64,000 nt of DNA, from positions 393,271 to 457,270 of the forward strand of contig CAVPUC010000005.1 in NCBI GenBank assembly GCA_963708865.1. Reading direction: 5' to 3'. The DNA comes from DAIDKA01 sp963708865. GTDB taxonomy: Bacteria; Pseudomonadota; Gammaproteobacteria; Steroidobacterales; Steroidobacteraceae. The notes under the pieces were generated by a model that saw only the letters and a list, made by a program, of their open reading frames with translations, made no database searches and had not been told where the DNA came from. This document shows, in pieces, positions 1 through 8,399 of this stretch; the stretch's first letter is position 1, and each line of letters begins with the position of its first letter. Position numbers and translations under genes: made by a program.

Positions 1-219
1 GATGTTTTCCACCGAATCCTTCCAGCCGATGCTGGCAAATCCGATGATGGGCGGCTTGTAGTTGAAGAGGTTGAAGAAGCTGTAGGGCGCGAGGTTGTGG
101 ACGCCGGTGCTGCTGCGGGAGGAGATCCAGCCGATGGGGCGCGGCGCGACGATGGAATTGAGGGGGTCATGGGCCAGGCCATGGCCATCGCGGGGCTCGT
201 AGACATGGAAGTCGGTCAC
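1..219 (-). CDS. Flavin reductase family protein, C-terminally cut by window edge
   Basis: The frame runs from a GTG at 219 to base 1 without a stop, giving 73 residues of an N-terminus. It contains 'NSIVAPRPIGWISSRSSTG' followed by 'HNLAPYSFFN' and 'PPIIGFASI', the signature start of the flavin reductase-like (DIM6/NTAB, split-barrel FMN) family, whose members use NAD(P)H to reduce flavin or are FMN-binding oxidoreductases. GTG is the only start candidate after an in-frame TAA eleven bases upstream, but the GAGG in front of it is too close for a normal ribosome site. It follows the barrel-protein gene with one base between them and probably ends the five-gene minus-strand operon. The C-terminus lies outside the window. 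Confidence 0.8.
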   Translation of the reverse strand, partial: MTDFHVYEPRDGHGLAHDPLNSIVAPRPIGWISSRSSTGVHNLAPYSFFNLFNYKPPIIGFASIGWKDSVENI

Positions 220-220
220 C

Positions 221-949
221 TCAGTAGGTTACCAGCAGCGCGGCGTACCAGGTATAGAGGTTGGACGCCGCGGCATTTTGCAGGCCCGGACCCATGGCGC
301 CCATCAGGTGGAAGTGCTCGGAAAGATCATAGGTGAGTCCCGCGCCGACACCGGTCGAGGCCTTGCCGCCGCGCGCCGCGGCGCCTTGATAGTAAACCTC
401 CGCACCCAGCTGCAGATGCGCCGTCATCTTGCGCGCCACGACCCAGCCGACCGTGCAGAAGTTGATCGCATCCCCGCCGTGATTGAGGACACAGCCGCCC
501 CCGCCGAAGGTCGACCACCGCTGCCAGTCCTTCTCGGCATACAACGGCAGCAGAACGGAGCTGTGGCGGTCGCCCACCGCCGTGGAGGCTGAGGTCAGGA
601 ATACCCGCGGAAACACCGCAAGGTCCCAGCCGGTATCCTCGGCGTGCACGAAGCGGTACTTCGCCGCGAGTTGGATATTGCCGACGCCATGCGCCCAGTC
701 CGCCTCCGCCGGATCGTCAAATTCCACCGGAATCACCGCCGTCAGCTGCAGGTTCGGCACCCCGCCGTAATTGAAGTCGATGCCGGTCGCGCTCGTGGTC
801 CCCGCCCTGACGGCGGTGCCGCCGTCGAAGAAGTACACCTCGTAGTGCTGGTAGTCGGTCGGTTGCGGATCATCCGTCACGAAGGGCGGCCCGGCCTGCG
901 CCGCCTGGTGCAGGACGATCAGCAGGGCCGCCGGCAATACTGCCCGCAC
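221..949 (-). CDS. Outer-membrane beta-barrel transporter-like protein (MetA-phenol-degradation family type)
   Basis: 242 residues. A clear Sec signal peptide (about residues 1-19, ending AAQA) precedes 'GPPFVTDDPQPTDYQHYEVY', the usual mature N-terminus of the transporter-like outer-membrane proteins found near aromatic catabolic genes. The rest alternates short hydrophobic strands with turns ('VGNIQLAAKYRF', 'LQLGAEVYYQG', 'GVGAGLTYDLSEHFHLMGAMG') and ends in an aromatic residue (LLVTY), as expected for an outer-membrane barrel. The role as a channel is a family inference; substrate unknown. It lies 18 bases after the DUF347 gene and one base before the flavin reductase, so it is very probably co-transcribed with the two-component pair upstream. 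Confidence 0.75.
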   Translation of the reverse strand: MRAVLPAALLIVLHQAAQAGPPFVTDDPQPTDYQHYEVYFFDGGTAVRAGTTSATGIDFNYGGVPNLQLTAVIPVEFDDPAEADWAHGVGNIQLAAKYRFVHAEDTGWDLAVFPRVFLTSASTAVGDRHSSVLLPLYAEKDWQRWSTFGGGGCVLNHGGDAINFCTVGWVVARKMTAHLQLGAEVYYQGAAARGGKASTGVGAGLTYDLSEHFHLMGAMGPGLQNAAASNLYTWYAALLVTY

Positions 950-967
950 TAGGCGAATGGTGGACTC

Positions 968-1738
968 CTAGGACGCGGCGGCGGCCGCGGGATGGCGTCC
1001 GGCACGTTGCGGAATGAGCAGGATGCAGATCAGGATGATCACGGCCAGCGCGCCCGAGGCGAGCGGGCGGCTGAGCGCCAGCCCGCCCTCATCCAACGGT
1101 TTGTCCAGGAAGTCGCCGAGCGTGGCGCCCAGCGGACGGGTCAGAATGAATGCGGCCCAGAACAGCATGACGTGCGAGAGCCGGGTGCGGAAGTAACAGA
1201 AGGCGACGATTGCGAGGGCCGCGGAAAACAGCGCCGCTGCGCCAAGATAGCCCAGCCCGGTATCGTCCGCCATCCAATCTCCCAAAGCCGTTCCCAAGGT
1301 CTGCGAAAAGGTGATGGTCGCCCAATAGAAGGCTTCGACTTTGGGCGTATTGACCGTATTCACGGACACCGTTCCCTGTGATCGATACCACAGGGCGAGG
1401 ACACCCAGTACGCAGGCGAGCAGCACGAGGGAGCCGCCCGCGTAGCCGATTCCCAAGGAGCGGTCGGCGAAGTCCGCGAGGGTCGTGCCAGCGGTGGTGG
1501 AGGCGATGATGGTGGCCCAATACAGAAACGGATGAAAGCGGCGTGCGCGGATCTGCAACGTCACCAGTACGGCCAGTGCCGACAGAAAAATGAGCGTGCC
1601 CGTGAGGTAGCCGAGGTTCATGGTCATGGTGACGGTGTCGCCGCCGGTTTCGCCCAGGGTCGTCGCCAGAATCTTGATGATCCAGAACCCAAAGGTGACC
1701 AGGGGCACTTTGGATGCGGCAGAGGCGGAGTCGTTCAC
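968..1738 (-). CDS. DUF347 four-repeat integral membrane protein (COG4705 type)
   Basis: 256 residues from a GTG at 1738, chosen because GAGGAAT sits four bases upstream; an ATG at 1765 would add nine residues but has no such site. The protein is made of four tandem copies of a unit of about 55 residues. Each has an aromatic start and a conserved T-x-G-x-x-L-x-D core ('TTLGETGGD', 'TTAGTTLADFAD', 'QTLGTALGDWM', 'RPLGATLGDFLD') followed by a GxGYxxG-type transmembrane segment. This is the DUF347 repeat architecture. Function is unknown; repeated TxG...GD motifs inside membranes suggest ion or small-solute handling, which is inference. It starts 48 bases after the histidine kinase stop, in the same direction. 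Confidence 0.85.
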   Translation of the reverse strand: MNDSASAASKVPLVTFGFWIIKILATTLGETGGDTVTMTMNLGYLTGTLIFLSALAVLVTLQIRARRFHPFLYWATIIASTTAGTTLADFADRSLGIGYAGGSLVLLACVLGVLALWYRSQGTVSVNTVNTPKVEAFYWATITFSQTLGTALGDWMADDTGLGYLGAAALFSAALAIVAFCYFRTRLSHVMLFWAAFILTRPLGATLGDFLDKPLDEGGLALSRPLASGALAVIILICILLIPQRAGRHPAAAAAS

Positions 1739-1786
1739 GCGTATTCCTCGGTTCAGATGCGTCAACCACAGGGTGCTGATGGCATC

Positions 1787-3079
1787 TTAGGCGACAATTA
1801 GCGGCAGTGTGATGGACGCCAGCAGACCGCTGCGGTCATGGCGGTTGCGCAGGCGGACATCGCCACCCAGTTCCTTCACCAGATTCGCGACCGTCGCCAG
1901 ACCCAGTCCGCTGCCGCCGCCCGGATCACCGGCCACGCGATAAAATGGCTCGAACACCCGAGTCAGTTCCGCCGTGGGCAGTCCCGGGCCCTGGTCCTGG
2001 ACTTCGATCTGTACGGCGTCAGCGGCCCGCCGCGCCCACAGTTCGATCTCCCCGCCGGGCGGGGTGTAGCGCAGCGCGTTGTCCACCAGGTTGCCCAGAA
2101 TCAGGAGCAGGCGCCGGGAATCCGCCCGCACGCTGGCATGGCTGCCGGGGCGCAGGCGCAGCACAATGGCGGCGGCCGCCGCGGCCGGCTGGTACAGATC
2201 GATCACCTCGCCCAATACGGCCCCGACATCCACGGCAACGAGTTGCGGATCCGCATCGGGTTGACTGCGTGCCACCGACAGCAACTGATCGGACAGATGC
2301 GCGGCACGGCGCACGCCGGCCCGCAGGGCTGTGAAGCGCGCCGCGTATTCGTCGGCACTGGTCGCGCCCTCGAGCACATCGGCCTGCAGCTGCAGCGCCG
2401 CGAGCGGCGTGCGCAGTGCGTGCGCGGCATCCGCCACGAACTGGCGTTCACGCTGGGCGGCGGCATTCTGCCGTGCCAGCAGGCGATTGATTTCATCGAC
2501 CAGCGGCGCCACCTCTGCGGGCAGGCCCGCAGCCTCAAGGCCGTGGTGCTCGAAGGGGCCGCGCCGGGCAACCTGCGCGGCCAGCTGTCGCACGGGATTC
2601 AACTGCGCGCGGATCACGAGCGCCAGGACGATAGCGAGCACCGGTACCAGCACCAGCAGCGGCAGGAATGCCGCGAGTGCCGCGGCCTCCGCCTGGTCAT
2701 CCCGAATGTCGACCGGTTGTGCCACGGCAATGTAGCGGCCGCCGATCGAGGTCGAATAGATGCGGTAGGGCTCGGCCTGCAGTACCACTTCGGAAAAACC
2801 AGTCGGCAACAGCGGCACGCCGAGGCCGCTCGCCGTCGAGAACTTCAGTTTCCGATCGGCACCCCACACCGAGACCACGATGTCTTCATCACCACGACTT
2901 TGCAGTTCAGAGCCGTCCACCGTTTGCGCCGCAAGACGCGCGATCTGCTGCAGCTGATCATCCAGCAAGGAGCGGGTCTCAGCGCTCACCTGGCGATACG
3001 CGATGGCGGCGCACGTGAGGCCGACCACGACGATGGCGATACTGCTCGACAACAGCAGCCGGCCGCGCAGCGAGGTCAT
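1787..3079 (-). CDS. Sensor histidine kinase, QseC/PmrB-like
   Basis: 430 residues. TM1 is at about residues 8-28 and TM2 at about 137-158, with a periplasmic sensor loop between them. A HAMP-like linker leads to the HisKA box 'VADAAHALRTPLAALQLQ', an N box ('LGNLVDNALRYTPPGG'), G1 ('VQDQGPGLP') and G2 ('GSGLGLATVANLV'). It phosphorylates the response regulator encoded just upstream, with which it overlaps by four bases (ATGA). The residue after the phospho-accepting His is Ala rather than the common acidic Glu/Asp, which may affect autokinase or phosphatase activity. The signal is unknown; the downstream DUF347 and barrel genes suggest an envelope or solute cue. Confidence 0.93.
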   Translation of the reverse strand: MTSLRGRLLLSSSIAIVVVGLTCAAIAYRQVSAETRSLLDDQLQQIARLAAQTVDGSELQSRGDEDIVVSVWGADRKLKFSTASGLGVPLLPTGFSEVVLQAEPYRIYSTSIGGRYIAVAQPVDIRDDQAEAAALAAFLPLLVLVPVLAIVLALVIRAQLNPVRQLAAQVARRGPFEHHGLEAAGLPAEVAPLVDEINRLLARQNAAAQRERQFVADAAHALRTPLAALQLQADVLEGATSADEYAARFTALRAGVRRAAHLSDQLLSVARSQPDADPQLVAVDVGAVLGEVIDLYQPAAAAAAIVLRLRPGSHASVRADSRRLLLILGNLVDNALRYTPPGGEIELWARRAADAVQIEVQDQGPGLPTAELTRVFEPFYRVAGDPGGGSGLGLATVANLVKELGGDVRLRNRHDRSGLLASITLPLIVA

Positions 3080-3744
3080 GAACCGGTCACGATGCGCCAG
3101 CCCACTCCCCGCACGTTCTCGATCTGGTCTGCGCCGATTTTCTGCCGCAGCCCGTGCAGCAGGAATTCCACCGCATTGCTGTCCACCGCCTCAGACCAGC
3201 TGTAGATGCGCGATTCGAGCTGGGTGCGGGAGAGCAGCACGCCGGGGCGTTGCATCAGCGCCTCGAGCAGCGCGAATTCCCGGGCCGTCAGCTGGATGCG
3301 CCGATCGGCACGCACGACACAGCGCGCCGCCGGATCCAGCGTGAGCACGGCGGTCTTTAGCTGCGGTTCGATCCGTCCGGCGTGGCGGCGCGCCAGCGCC
3401 CGGATCCGCGCCTTCAGTTCTGTCAGTTCAAAGGGTTTGACCAGGAAGTCATCCGCGCCCAGGTCCAGCCCCTCGATCCGGTCGGCCAAGCTGTCACGCG
3501 CGGTGATGATGAGCACGAGGATATTGTCGCCCGCGGCGCGCAACTGGCGCAGCACCTCGGTGCCGTCGCGCTGCGGCAATCCCAGATCGAGCAGCACCAG
3601 ATGGAATTCATGATGACGGTCGATCAGCGCCGCTTCGGCCTGGCCCCCGTCGCGTACCCAGTCCACCGCATACCCCTCGTCGGTCAGTCCGCGTACCAGA
3701 CTGGCACCGATCATGGCATCGTCCTCGACGATGAGGATGCGCAT
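3076..3744 (-). CDS. OmpR-family response regulator, QseB/PmrA-like
   Basis: 222 residues. The receiver domain has the acidic pair E7/D8/D9, phospho-acceptor Asp53 in 'LVLLDLGLPQRDG' and Lys in 'LVKPFELTEL'. The C-terminal winged helix carries 'LTAREFALLEALMQRPGVLLSR' in two parts and 'VEFLLHGLRQKIGADQIENV'-type recognition sequence. It heads the minus-strand operon RR-HK-DUF347-barrel-flavin reductase. A CTTAGC-N5-CTTAGG direct repeat 50-64 bases upstream of the ATG is arranged like PmrA/QseB half-sites, so autoregulation is likely. The purine-rich AGAGGGGGA ahead of the ATG serves as ribosome-binding site. Confidence 0.93.
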   Translation of the reverse strand: MRILIVEDDAMIGASLVRGLTDEGYAVDWVRDGGQAEAALIDRHHEFHLVLLDLGLPQRDGTEVLRQLRAAGDNILVLIITARDSLADRIEGLDLGADDFLVKPFELTELKARIRALARRHAGRIEPQLKTAVLTLDPAARCVVRADRRIQLTAREFALLEALMQRPGVLLSRTQLESRIYSWSEAVDSNAVEFLLHGLRQKIGADQIENVRGVGWRIVTGS

Positions 3745-3792
3745 CGCTGTGATAGGTCCCCCTCTGACCGCGCTTCAGTGTCAGGACCATAA

Positions 3793-3808
3793 CTTAGCGG
3801 ACACTTAG
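3793..3808 (-). promoter_or_regulatory. Direct-repeat operator candidate for the OmpR-family regulator
   Basis: Plus-strand CTTAGC at 3793-3798 and CTTAGG at 3804-3809 are separated by five bases, an 11-base period that puts both half-sites on one face of the helix. PmrA/QseB-class regulators bind CTTAAn-N5-CTTAAn repeats, so this is a plausible autoregulatory box ahead of the regulator gene at 3744. Binding is inferred from architecture and position only. Confidence 0.45.
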
Positions 3809-3876
3809 GAGCGGCGCCGGCACTTTCGCTCGGCAGGACCGCTGGCGGAGGGGGCCGCCAGCGGTCGAGAGGACCC

Positions 3877-4449
3877 TCAGGTCTCGCGGGGCTTGAAGGA
3901 GAAGCGCTGACCCGCCACGGTGGCCTCGTACATCGCGCCCCCTTTGACGATGGTGAAGACCGCCATACCCTTGTAGTACTGGCCGGCCGTCAGGGCGTCC
4001 TTCTTGCCGCCACTGGCGCCGCCGGTTGCGCCCTCGGTGCCGACCGAGCCACCGGCTGCTGCGGTGATGGCGACGGCGCCAACGCCCGCATCGAAGGCGA
4101 ACTGGCCGCTGGTGAATTCATCCAGCGCGCGTTTGTCCTTGAAGAAAACGATCTGGCTGTAGGCCTGGCCGCCGGCCTGGGCACCGACACTGACCTGCGT
4201 CATCGACGCATCGCCAATGTACCGGCCCTGCTCGTACACGTGCCCCGTGCCGTGCGCCGCGCCGACTACCAGGCCGCCTTTGGCAATGGTCGGAAAAACG
4301 GCATAGCCATAGGCGTCGTTGAAATAGGCAGCGCTTTGCCCGGCGTGCTTGAACAACTCCACCGTGTCGGAGTATTCGTTGGCCATCAGCGCGCCGACGG
4401 GCAGCAGCATCGCTGTTGCCACCCACAGCAGCTTGTGCAGTCCTTTCAT
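3877..4449 (-). CDS. Lipid-binding SYLF (Ysc84-type) domain protein
   Basis: 190 residues. Signal peptide about 1-23 (ending GALMA). The SYLF domain fills the mature protein: 'FNDAYGYAVFPTIAKGGLVVGAAHGTG' (split here: AYGYAVFPTIAKGG, then GAAHGTGHVYEQG), 'SVGAQAGGQAYSQIVFFKD', 'LDEFTSGQFAFDAGVGAVAI' and 'KGAMYEATVAGQRF'-like end. SYLF/Ysc84 proteins bind phosphoinositides or other lipids in eukaryotes; bacterial members are exported and of unclear role, probably envelope or stress related. It is transcribed divergently from the tannase-type gene with only 44 bases between start codons. Confidence 0.88.
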   Translation of the reverse strand: MKGLHKLLWVATAMLLPVGALMANEYSDTVELFKHAGQSAAYFNDAYGYAVFPTIAKGGLVVGAAHGTGHVYEQGRYIGDASMTQVSVGAQAGGQAYSQIVFFKDKRALDEFTSGQFAFDAGVGAVAITAAAGGSVGTEGATGGASGGKKDALTAGQYYKGMAVFTIVKGGAMYEATVAGQRFSFKPRET

Positions 4450-4462
4450 ATTCAGTCTCCTG

Positions 4463-4474
4463 CGGTTATAACCG
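4463..4474. promoter_or_regulatory. Perfect 12-base palindrome in a 44-base divergent promoter region
   Basis: CGGTTATAACCG is a perfect palindrome sitting between the SYLF gene start (4449) and the tannase-type gene start (4494). A symmetric site in such a narrow shared region may be a repressor operator acting on both genes. No regulator can be assigned; the LysR gene at 6.1-7.0 kb is a candidate only by proximity. Confidence 0.35.
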
Positions 4475-4493
4475 TCAAATTCGAGGGAACAGC

Positions 4494-6091
4494 ATGCCCA
4501 GCGTGAACCATCGCCGCAGTCGGATCGTGCCCAGGTCTTTTGTAGGCGCTGCCGCAGCAGCGGCAGTGGGCCTCGTCGCCCAATCCGCGGGCGCTCAGGC
4601 CTTTTCAGCCGCTGCCGGATCGCTCACGCACTACACCAAGGCAACGCTCGCGCCGCGTATGGGCTGCGCGGCGCTGAGCCAGTACACCGCCCCCGCGCTG
4701 CTGCGCATCAACGCCGTGGCCATCGAGGCGGCAAAGGGCATTGCGGCTCACTGCCAAGTCACGGGTGTGCTGGCGCCAGAGGTCGCCTTCGAGGTGAGTC
4801 TGCCGGCGCACTGGAACGGACGTTTCTACATGATCGGCAATGGCGGTCATGCCGGTGAGTCGCTGGAGGATCCGACGCGGGTGTCGCAGCGCAATGCCGC
4901 GCTTGAGGCGGGATTCGCTTTTGCCCAGACCAATACCGGTCATGATGCCCGCCAGGAGCCCGGCGCCTCATTCGTGATGAGCAATCCGGCCAAGGCCATC
5001 GATTACGCCTACCGCGCCGTCAACCTGACCGCGGTGACGGCGAAGGGCATCACGCAGGCGTATTACGGCCGGGACATCAGCCGCTCCTACTGGAATTCCT
5101 GTTCGAACGGCGGCCGCCAGGGACTGGTGGAGGCTGAGCGCTATCCGCAGGACTTCGATGGCATCCTGGCCAACTCGCCCTGGGTCGATCAGACCGGTTT
5201 CACGCTGGGCGCGGTGTGGAACCAGCAGGCACTCGATGCGGCGCCATTGACCGCGGCAAAACTGGCGATGGTCAGCAAGGCGGTCATGGCCAAGTGCGAT
5301 GCGCTGGATGGCCTGAAGGATGGACAGATCGACGACCCGCGCCTGTGCACCGTGGATATGAAGACTGACGTCCCTGCCTGTGCGGCGGGCATCGACAACG
5401 ATGCCTGTCTCACGGCCGGGCAGGCCGCCACCTTGACGAAGATCTACGGCGGCCCGGTCAGCCACGGCAAGCCGCTCTTCCCGGGCTTCATGCTGGGAAG
5501 CGAGAGTGGCTGGATGAACCTCGTGGTGCCGGCGCAGCCTGATCGCAAGGCCGCGGATTTCAATCTGGCCGAAGGGACGCTGCGTTATCTGGTGCACACC
5601 CCGCCGCAGCCCAACTACGACTATCGCAACTTCGATTTCGAGCGCGATACCCACCTGCTCGATGCCTGGGGCCAGCTGGTCAACGCCACCAATCCCGACC
5701 TGTCGCGCTTCAACAAGCGCGGCGGCAAGCTGATCATCACCTACGGGTGGGCCGATCCAATTCTGCAGCCTATGGTCGGCGTCAACTATTACGAGCAGGC
5801 GCTCGCCAAGAACGGCCCGGACACCCCGCAGTTCTTGCGCCTGTTCATGGTGCCGGGCATGAGCCACTGCGGGGGTGGCATCGCCACGGATCGTTTCGAT
5901 GCCGTGACGGCATCTGGTGGACTGGGTTGAGAAGGGCAAGGCGCCGGATGTCATCCGCGCGGCGCGCGTGGTCGATAACCACGAAGTGCGCTCGCGCCCG
6001 TTGTGCGCATATCCGCAAGGTGGCGCGGTACAGCGGCCATGGCAGTACCGATGAGGCCGCGAATTTCAGCTGCGTCACTCCGAAAAGCTAA
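4494..6091 (+). pseudogene. Tannase/feruloyl esterase family hydrolase, two C-terminal frameshifts
   Basis: Restored length 531 residues. The ATG at 4494 follows GAGGGAAC and gives a signal peptide of about 35 residues (ending AGAQA). The alpha/beta-hydrolase core has nucleophile Ser204 in 'SCSNGGRQG', followed by 'EAERYPQDFDGILANSP', an Asp in 'WADPIL' and the His of 'MSHCGGG', matching the C-S...D...H-C catalytic arrangement of tannases and feruloyl esterases, which release gallate, ferulate or related acids from plant esters. The frame shifts by an extra base near 5917 and again near 6025; the conserved tail ('DWVEKGKAPDVIRAARV', 'STDEAANFSCVTPKS') continues across both, so the product is probably intact. 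Export plus nearby ligAB suggests it feeds an aromatic ring-cleavage route. Confidence 0.88.
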
Positions 6092-6095
6092 AGCA

Positions 6096-6999
6096 TCAAG
6101 CCGCCACGATCGGCAGCGCCGCACGCAACGCCTGCTTCAGCCATTCCAGCAAGGTGACGATGCGCGCGAGCTTGGCGCGATGCTGGGTGACGTGCGCGCG
6201 GAACCACGATTTCGGCAGCGAAAACCCCTGGAGCAGTTCGACCAGCTGGCCGGATCGCAGCGCCTCGGCCGACACATAGCGGGGCAGCATCGCGATGCCA
6301 TTGCCGGCCAACGCCGCGGCACGCAGCGTCACGTTGTCCGTGGCGATGAGTCGCGGCCGCACGTCCACGCTGAGCTGTCCCTGGTCGCTGTCGAAGCGCC
6401 ACGCCGTCCCCAACGGTTTGAAGAACAGACCGTCATGATCTTCCAGGTCATGCGGACGCCGCGGCGTGCCGCGACGCGCCAGATAATCCGGGGAGGCGCA
6501 TAACACCTGTTCAAACGGATACAGCGGCACATCGATCACGCCTTCGTAGCTGCTGGCGGCGTGGCCGCTGATCGCGAGGTCGAAGCCTTCCTCGGCCGGA
6601 TTGACGGATCGATCCACCAGCGCCAGCTCCATGGTGATGTGTTCGTGCTCGCGCAGGAACCCATTCAGGGCATCGGACGAGCACCAGCATATTGAGCGTG
6701 GTCGGGACCATCATGAGGATGCGGCCTTCGAGCCGATCCCCGGCCCGCTTCAGGCCCGCAAGGGTGTCATCGAGCTCGGCAATGAGGCTTCGGGCGCGGA
6801 CCTGGAACTGCTCGCCGGATTCTGTCAAATCGACCTTGCGGGTCGAGCGCTCGAACAGCTTGGTGCCGATCGCGTGCTCGAGCTGGCTGACCCGTTTGGC
6901 GGCCACGGACGGCACGACGTGGAGCTGCCGGGCCGCCTCGGAGAAGCCGCCATAGCGCGCGACCGCCAGAAAGGCCCGCAAATTGGCGACCGTGTCCAT
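6096..6999 (-). pseudogene. LysR-family transcriptional regulator, one frameshift
   Basis: Restored length 300 residues. The N-terminal winged HTH is clear ('LRAFLAVARYGGFSEAARQL', 'VAAKRVSQLEHAIGTKLFER', 'LTESGEQF') and is followed by a substrate-binding domain ('GFDLAISGHAASSYEGV', 'VLCASPDYLARRGTP', 'GNGIAMLPRYVSAEAL'). One extra base near 6678, in the stretch reading MLVLV-DALNGFLREHEH, splits the gene. It is transcribed away from ligAB, the classic layout for a LysR activator that senses an aromatic intermediate. The ligand is not readable from sequence. It converges with the tannase gene, four bases separating their ends. Confidence 0.9.
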
Positions 7000-7014
7000 G
7001 ATTTATCGTAAATC
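7000..7014. promoter_or_regulatory. Candidate LysR-type operator between lysR and ligA
   Basis: GATTTA-TCG-TAAATC is a perfect dyad with six-base arms and has the T-N11-A form of LysR-type boxes. It abuts the lysR start codon, fitting autorepression, and lies about 90 bases upstream of ligA, a usual distance for activation. A possible ligA minus-10 (TATGAT, 7065-7070) lies downstream; no strong minus-35 is visible. Confidence 0.45.
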
Positions 7015-7101
7015 GCGAAAACTGAGGTCGTAATATGGGCTTAGTTATTGCGGTTTGCAAAGAATATGATGAGCCCACTTAAAGGCCTTTGCGAGCACCC
7101 C

Positions 7102-7490
7102 ATGAACCCTCCCAGCCTTCGACGATATCCCGGGGACTTACGTTTTCACCGGTGAGCGCGCCATCGAGGGCCGTCATCTGAACCGGTTCTGCATGTCACT
7201 CATGAGCGCGGCGAATCGCACGCGCTTCAAGGCCGATGAGCGCGCCTATCTGGATGAATGGCCGATGACGCGAATCGCAGAAGCAGGCCGTCATGAACCG
7301 CGACTTCAAGGCGCTGCTGGAGCAGGGCGGCAACATCTTCTTCGTGCTCAAGATCGCCGCGGTGGATGGCCGCCCGACCCAGTCGGTGGCGGCCTCGTTT
7401 GCCGGTCAATCGACCGAAGAGTACGCTGCGATGATGCGCAGCGGCGGTCGCAATCCGGCGGGTCTCAGGTCGATTTCGGGACGTTTCTGA
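7102..7490 (+). pseudogene. ligA: Protocatechuate 4,5-dioxygenase alpha subunit, two frameshifts
   Basis: Restored length 128 residues. From ATG 7102 the protein reads MNPPSL, then after one extra base 'DDIPGTYVFTGERAIEGRHL', 'NRFCMSLMSAANRTRFKADE', 'RAYLDEWPMT', then after a second extra base near 7270 'QKQAVMNRDFKALLEQGGN' and 'GQSTEEYAAMMRSGGR'. This is the LigA fold, the small helical subunit that caps the LigB active site of the type II extradiol dioxygenase opening protocatechuate between C4 and C5. LigA stop and LigB start share one base (TGATG), indicating translational coupling. Gallate or another catechol acid could be the true substrate. Confidence 0.88.
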
Positions 7491-8334
7491 TGGCCCGGAT
7501 CACCGCAGGCATTGGCTCAAGCCATGTGCCTGCGATCGGCGCCGCGCTCGACGGCGGCCGCACCGCCCATCCTGACTGGGCGCCGATTTTCGCCGGTTAC
7601 GAATGGTCGCGACAGTGGGTCGCGCGAGCAGCAGCCCGACGTCGTCATTCTGGTCTACAACGACCACGCCTCCGCGTTCTCACTCGATATCGTTCCCACC
7701 TTTGCGCTCGGCTGCGCGGACTCGTTCGCACCCGCTGATGAAGGGTGGGGGCCGCGCCGCGTCCCGGTCGTGCCACGGGCATTCCAAACTCGCCTGGCAT
7801 ATCGCAACCAGCGTGGTGCTCGATGAGTTCGATCTGACCATCATGAATGAGATGAGCGTCGATCACGGGCTCACCGTGCCGTTGTCCTTGATGCTGGGTC
7901 AGCCCACCGAGTGGCCGGTGAAGGTGATTCCGCTGGCGGTGAACGTCATCCAGTATCCGACGCCCACGGCCAATCGATGTTTCCGGCTGGGTGAAGCCAT
8001 CGCCCGCGCCGTGAAGTCCTTCCCCGAGGATCTCAATGTGCAGATCTGGGGCACCGGTGGCATGAGCCATCAGCTCTCCGGAGAGCGCGCCGGCCTCATC
8101 AACCGCGAATGGGACACCCGTTTCTGGACCAGCTCACCTCGGATCCGGATGCGCTGCGCACCATGTCGCACGAGGAGTACATCCGTGAAGCCGGTTCCGA
8201 AGGGCATGGAACTGATCATGTGGCTGACGATGCGCGGCGCGCTCGGCAAGAACATTCGCGAACTGCACCGCTTCTATCACGTGCCCGCATCGAACACCGC
8301 GGTGGGCAACATCGTGTTCACGCCCGAGAACTGA
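7490..8334 (+). pseudogene. ligB: Protocatechuate 4,5-dioxygenase beta (catalytic) subunit, four frameshifts
   Basis: Restored length 280 residues. The N-terminus 'MARITAGIGSSHVPAIGAAL' supplies the iron-ligand His12 region, and 'DVVILVYNDHASAFSLD' contains the second metal His and the family's NDH motif. Later parts ('MNEMSVDHGLTVPLSLML', 'WGTGGMSHQLSGERAGLIN', 'REWDTRFLDQLTSDPDALR', 'MRGALGKNIRELHRFYHVP') match LigB throughout. Frames change near 7623 (extra base), 7777 (extra), 8125 (missing base in a T run) and 8207 (extra). It belongs to the type II (LigB) extradiol dioxygenases, Fe(II) dependent, and pairs with LigA to open lignin-derived protocatechuate. Downstream ring-cleavage genes are not in the window. 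Confidence 0.9.
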
Positions 8335-8399
8335 AGGGCCTGTTCACCTGACCCAGCGTCCGTTAGCGCACAGACCGTCGCGCCGGCGGCCGATATCGT

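Noticed and set aside
1838..3205. Long open plus-strand frame of about 455 codons opposite the first histidine kinase
   Set aside because: It mirrors the kinase gene on the other strand, has no domain or signal and reflects high GC codon bias.
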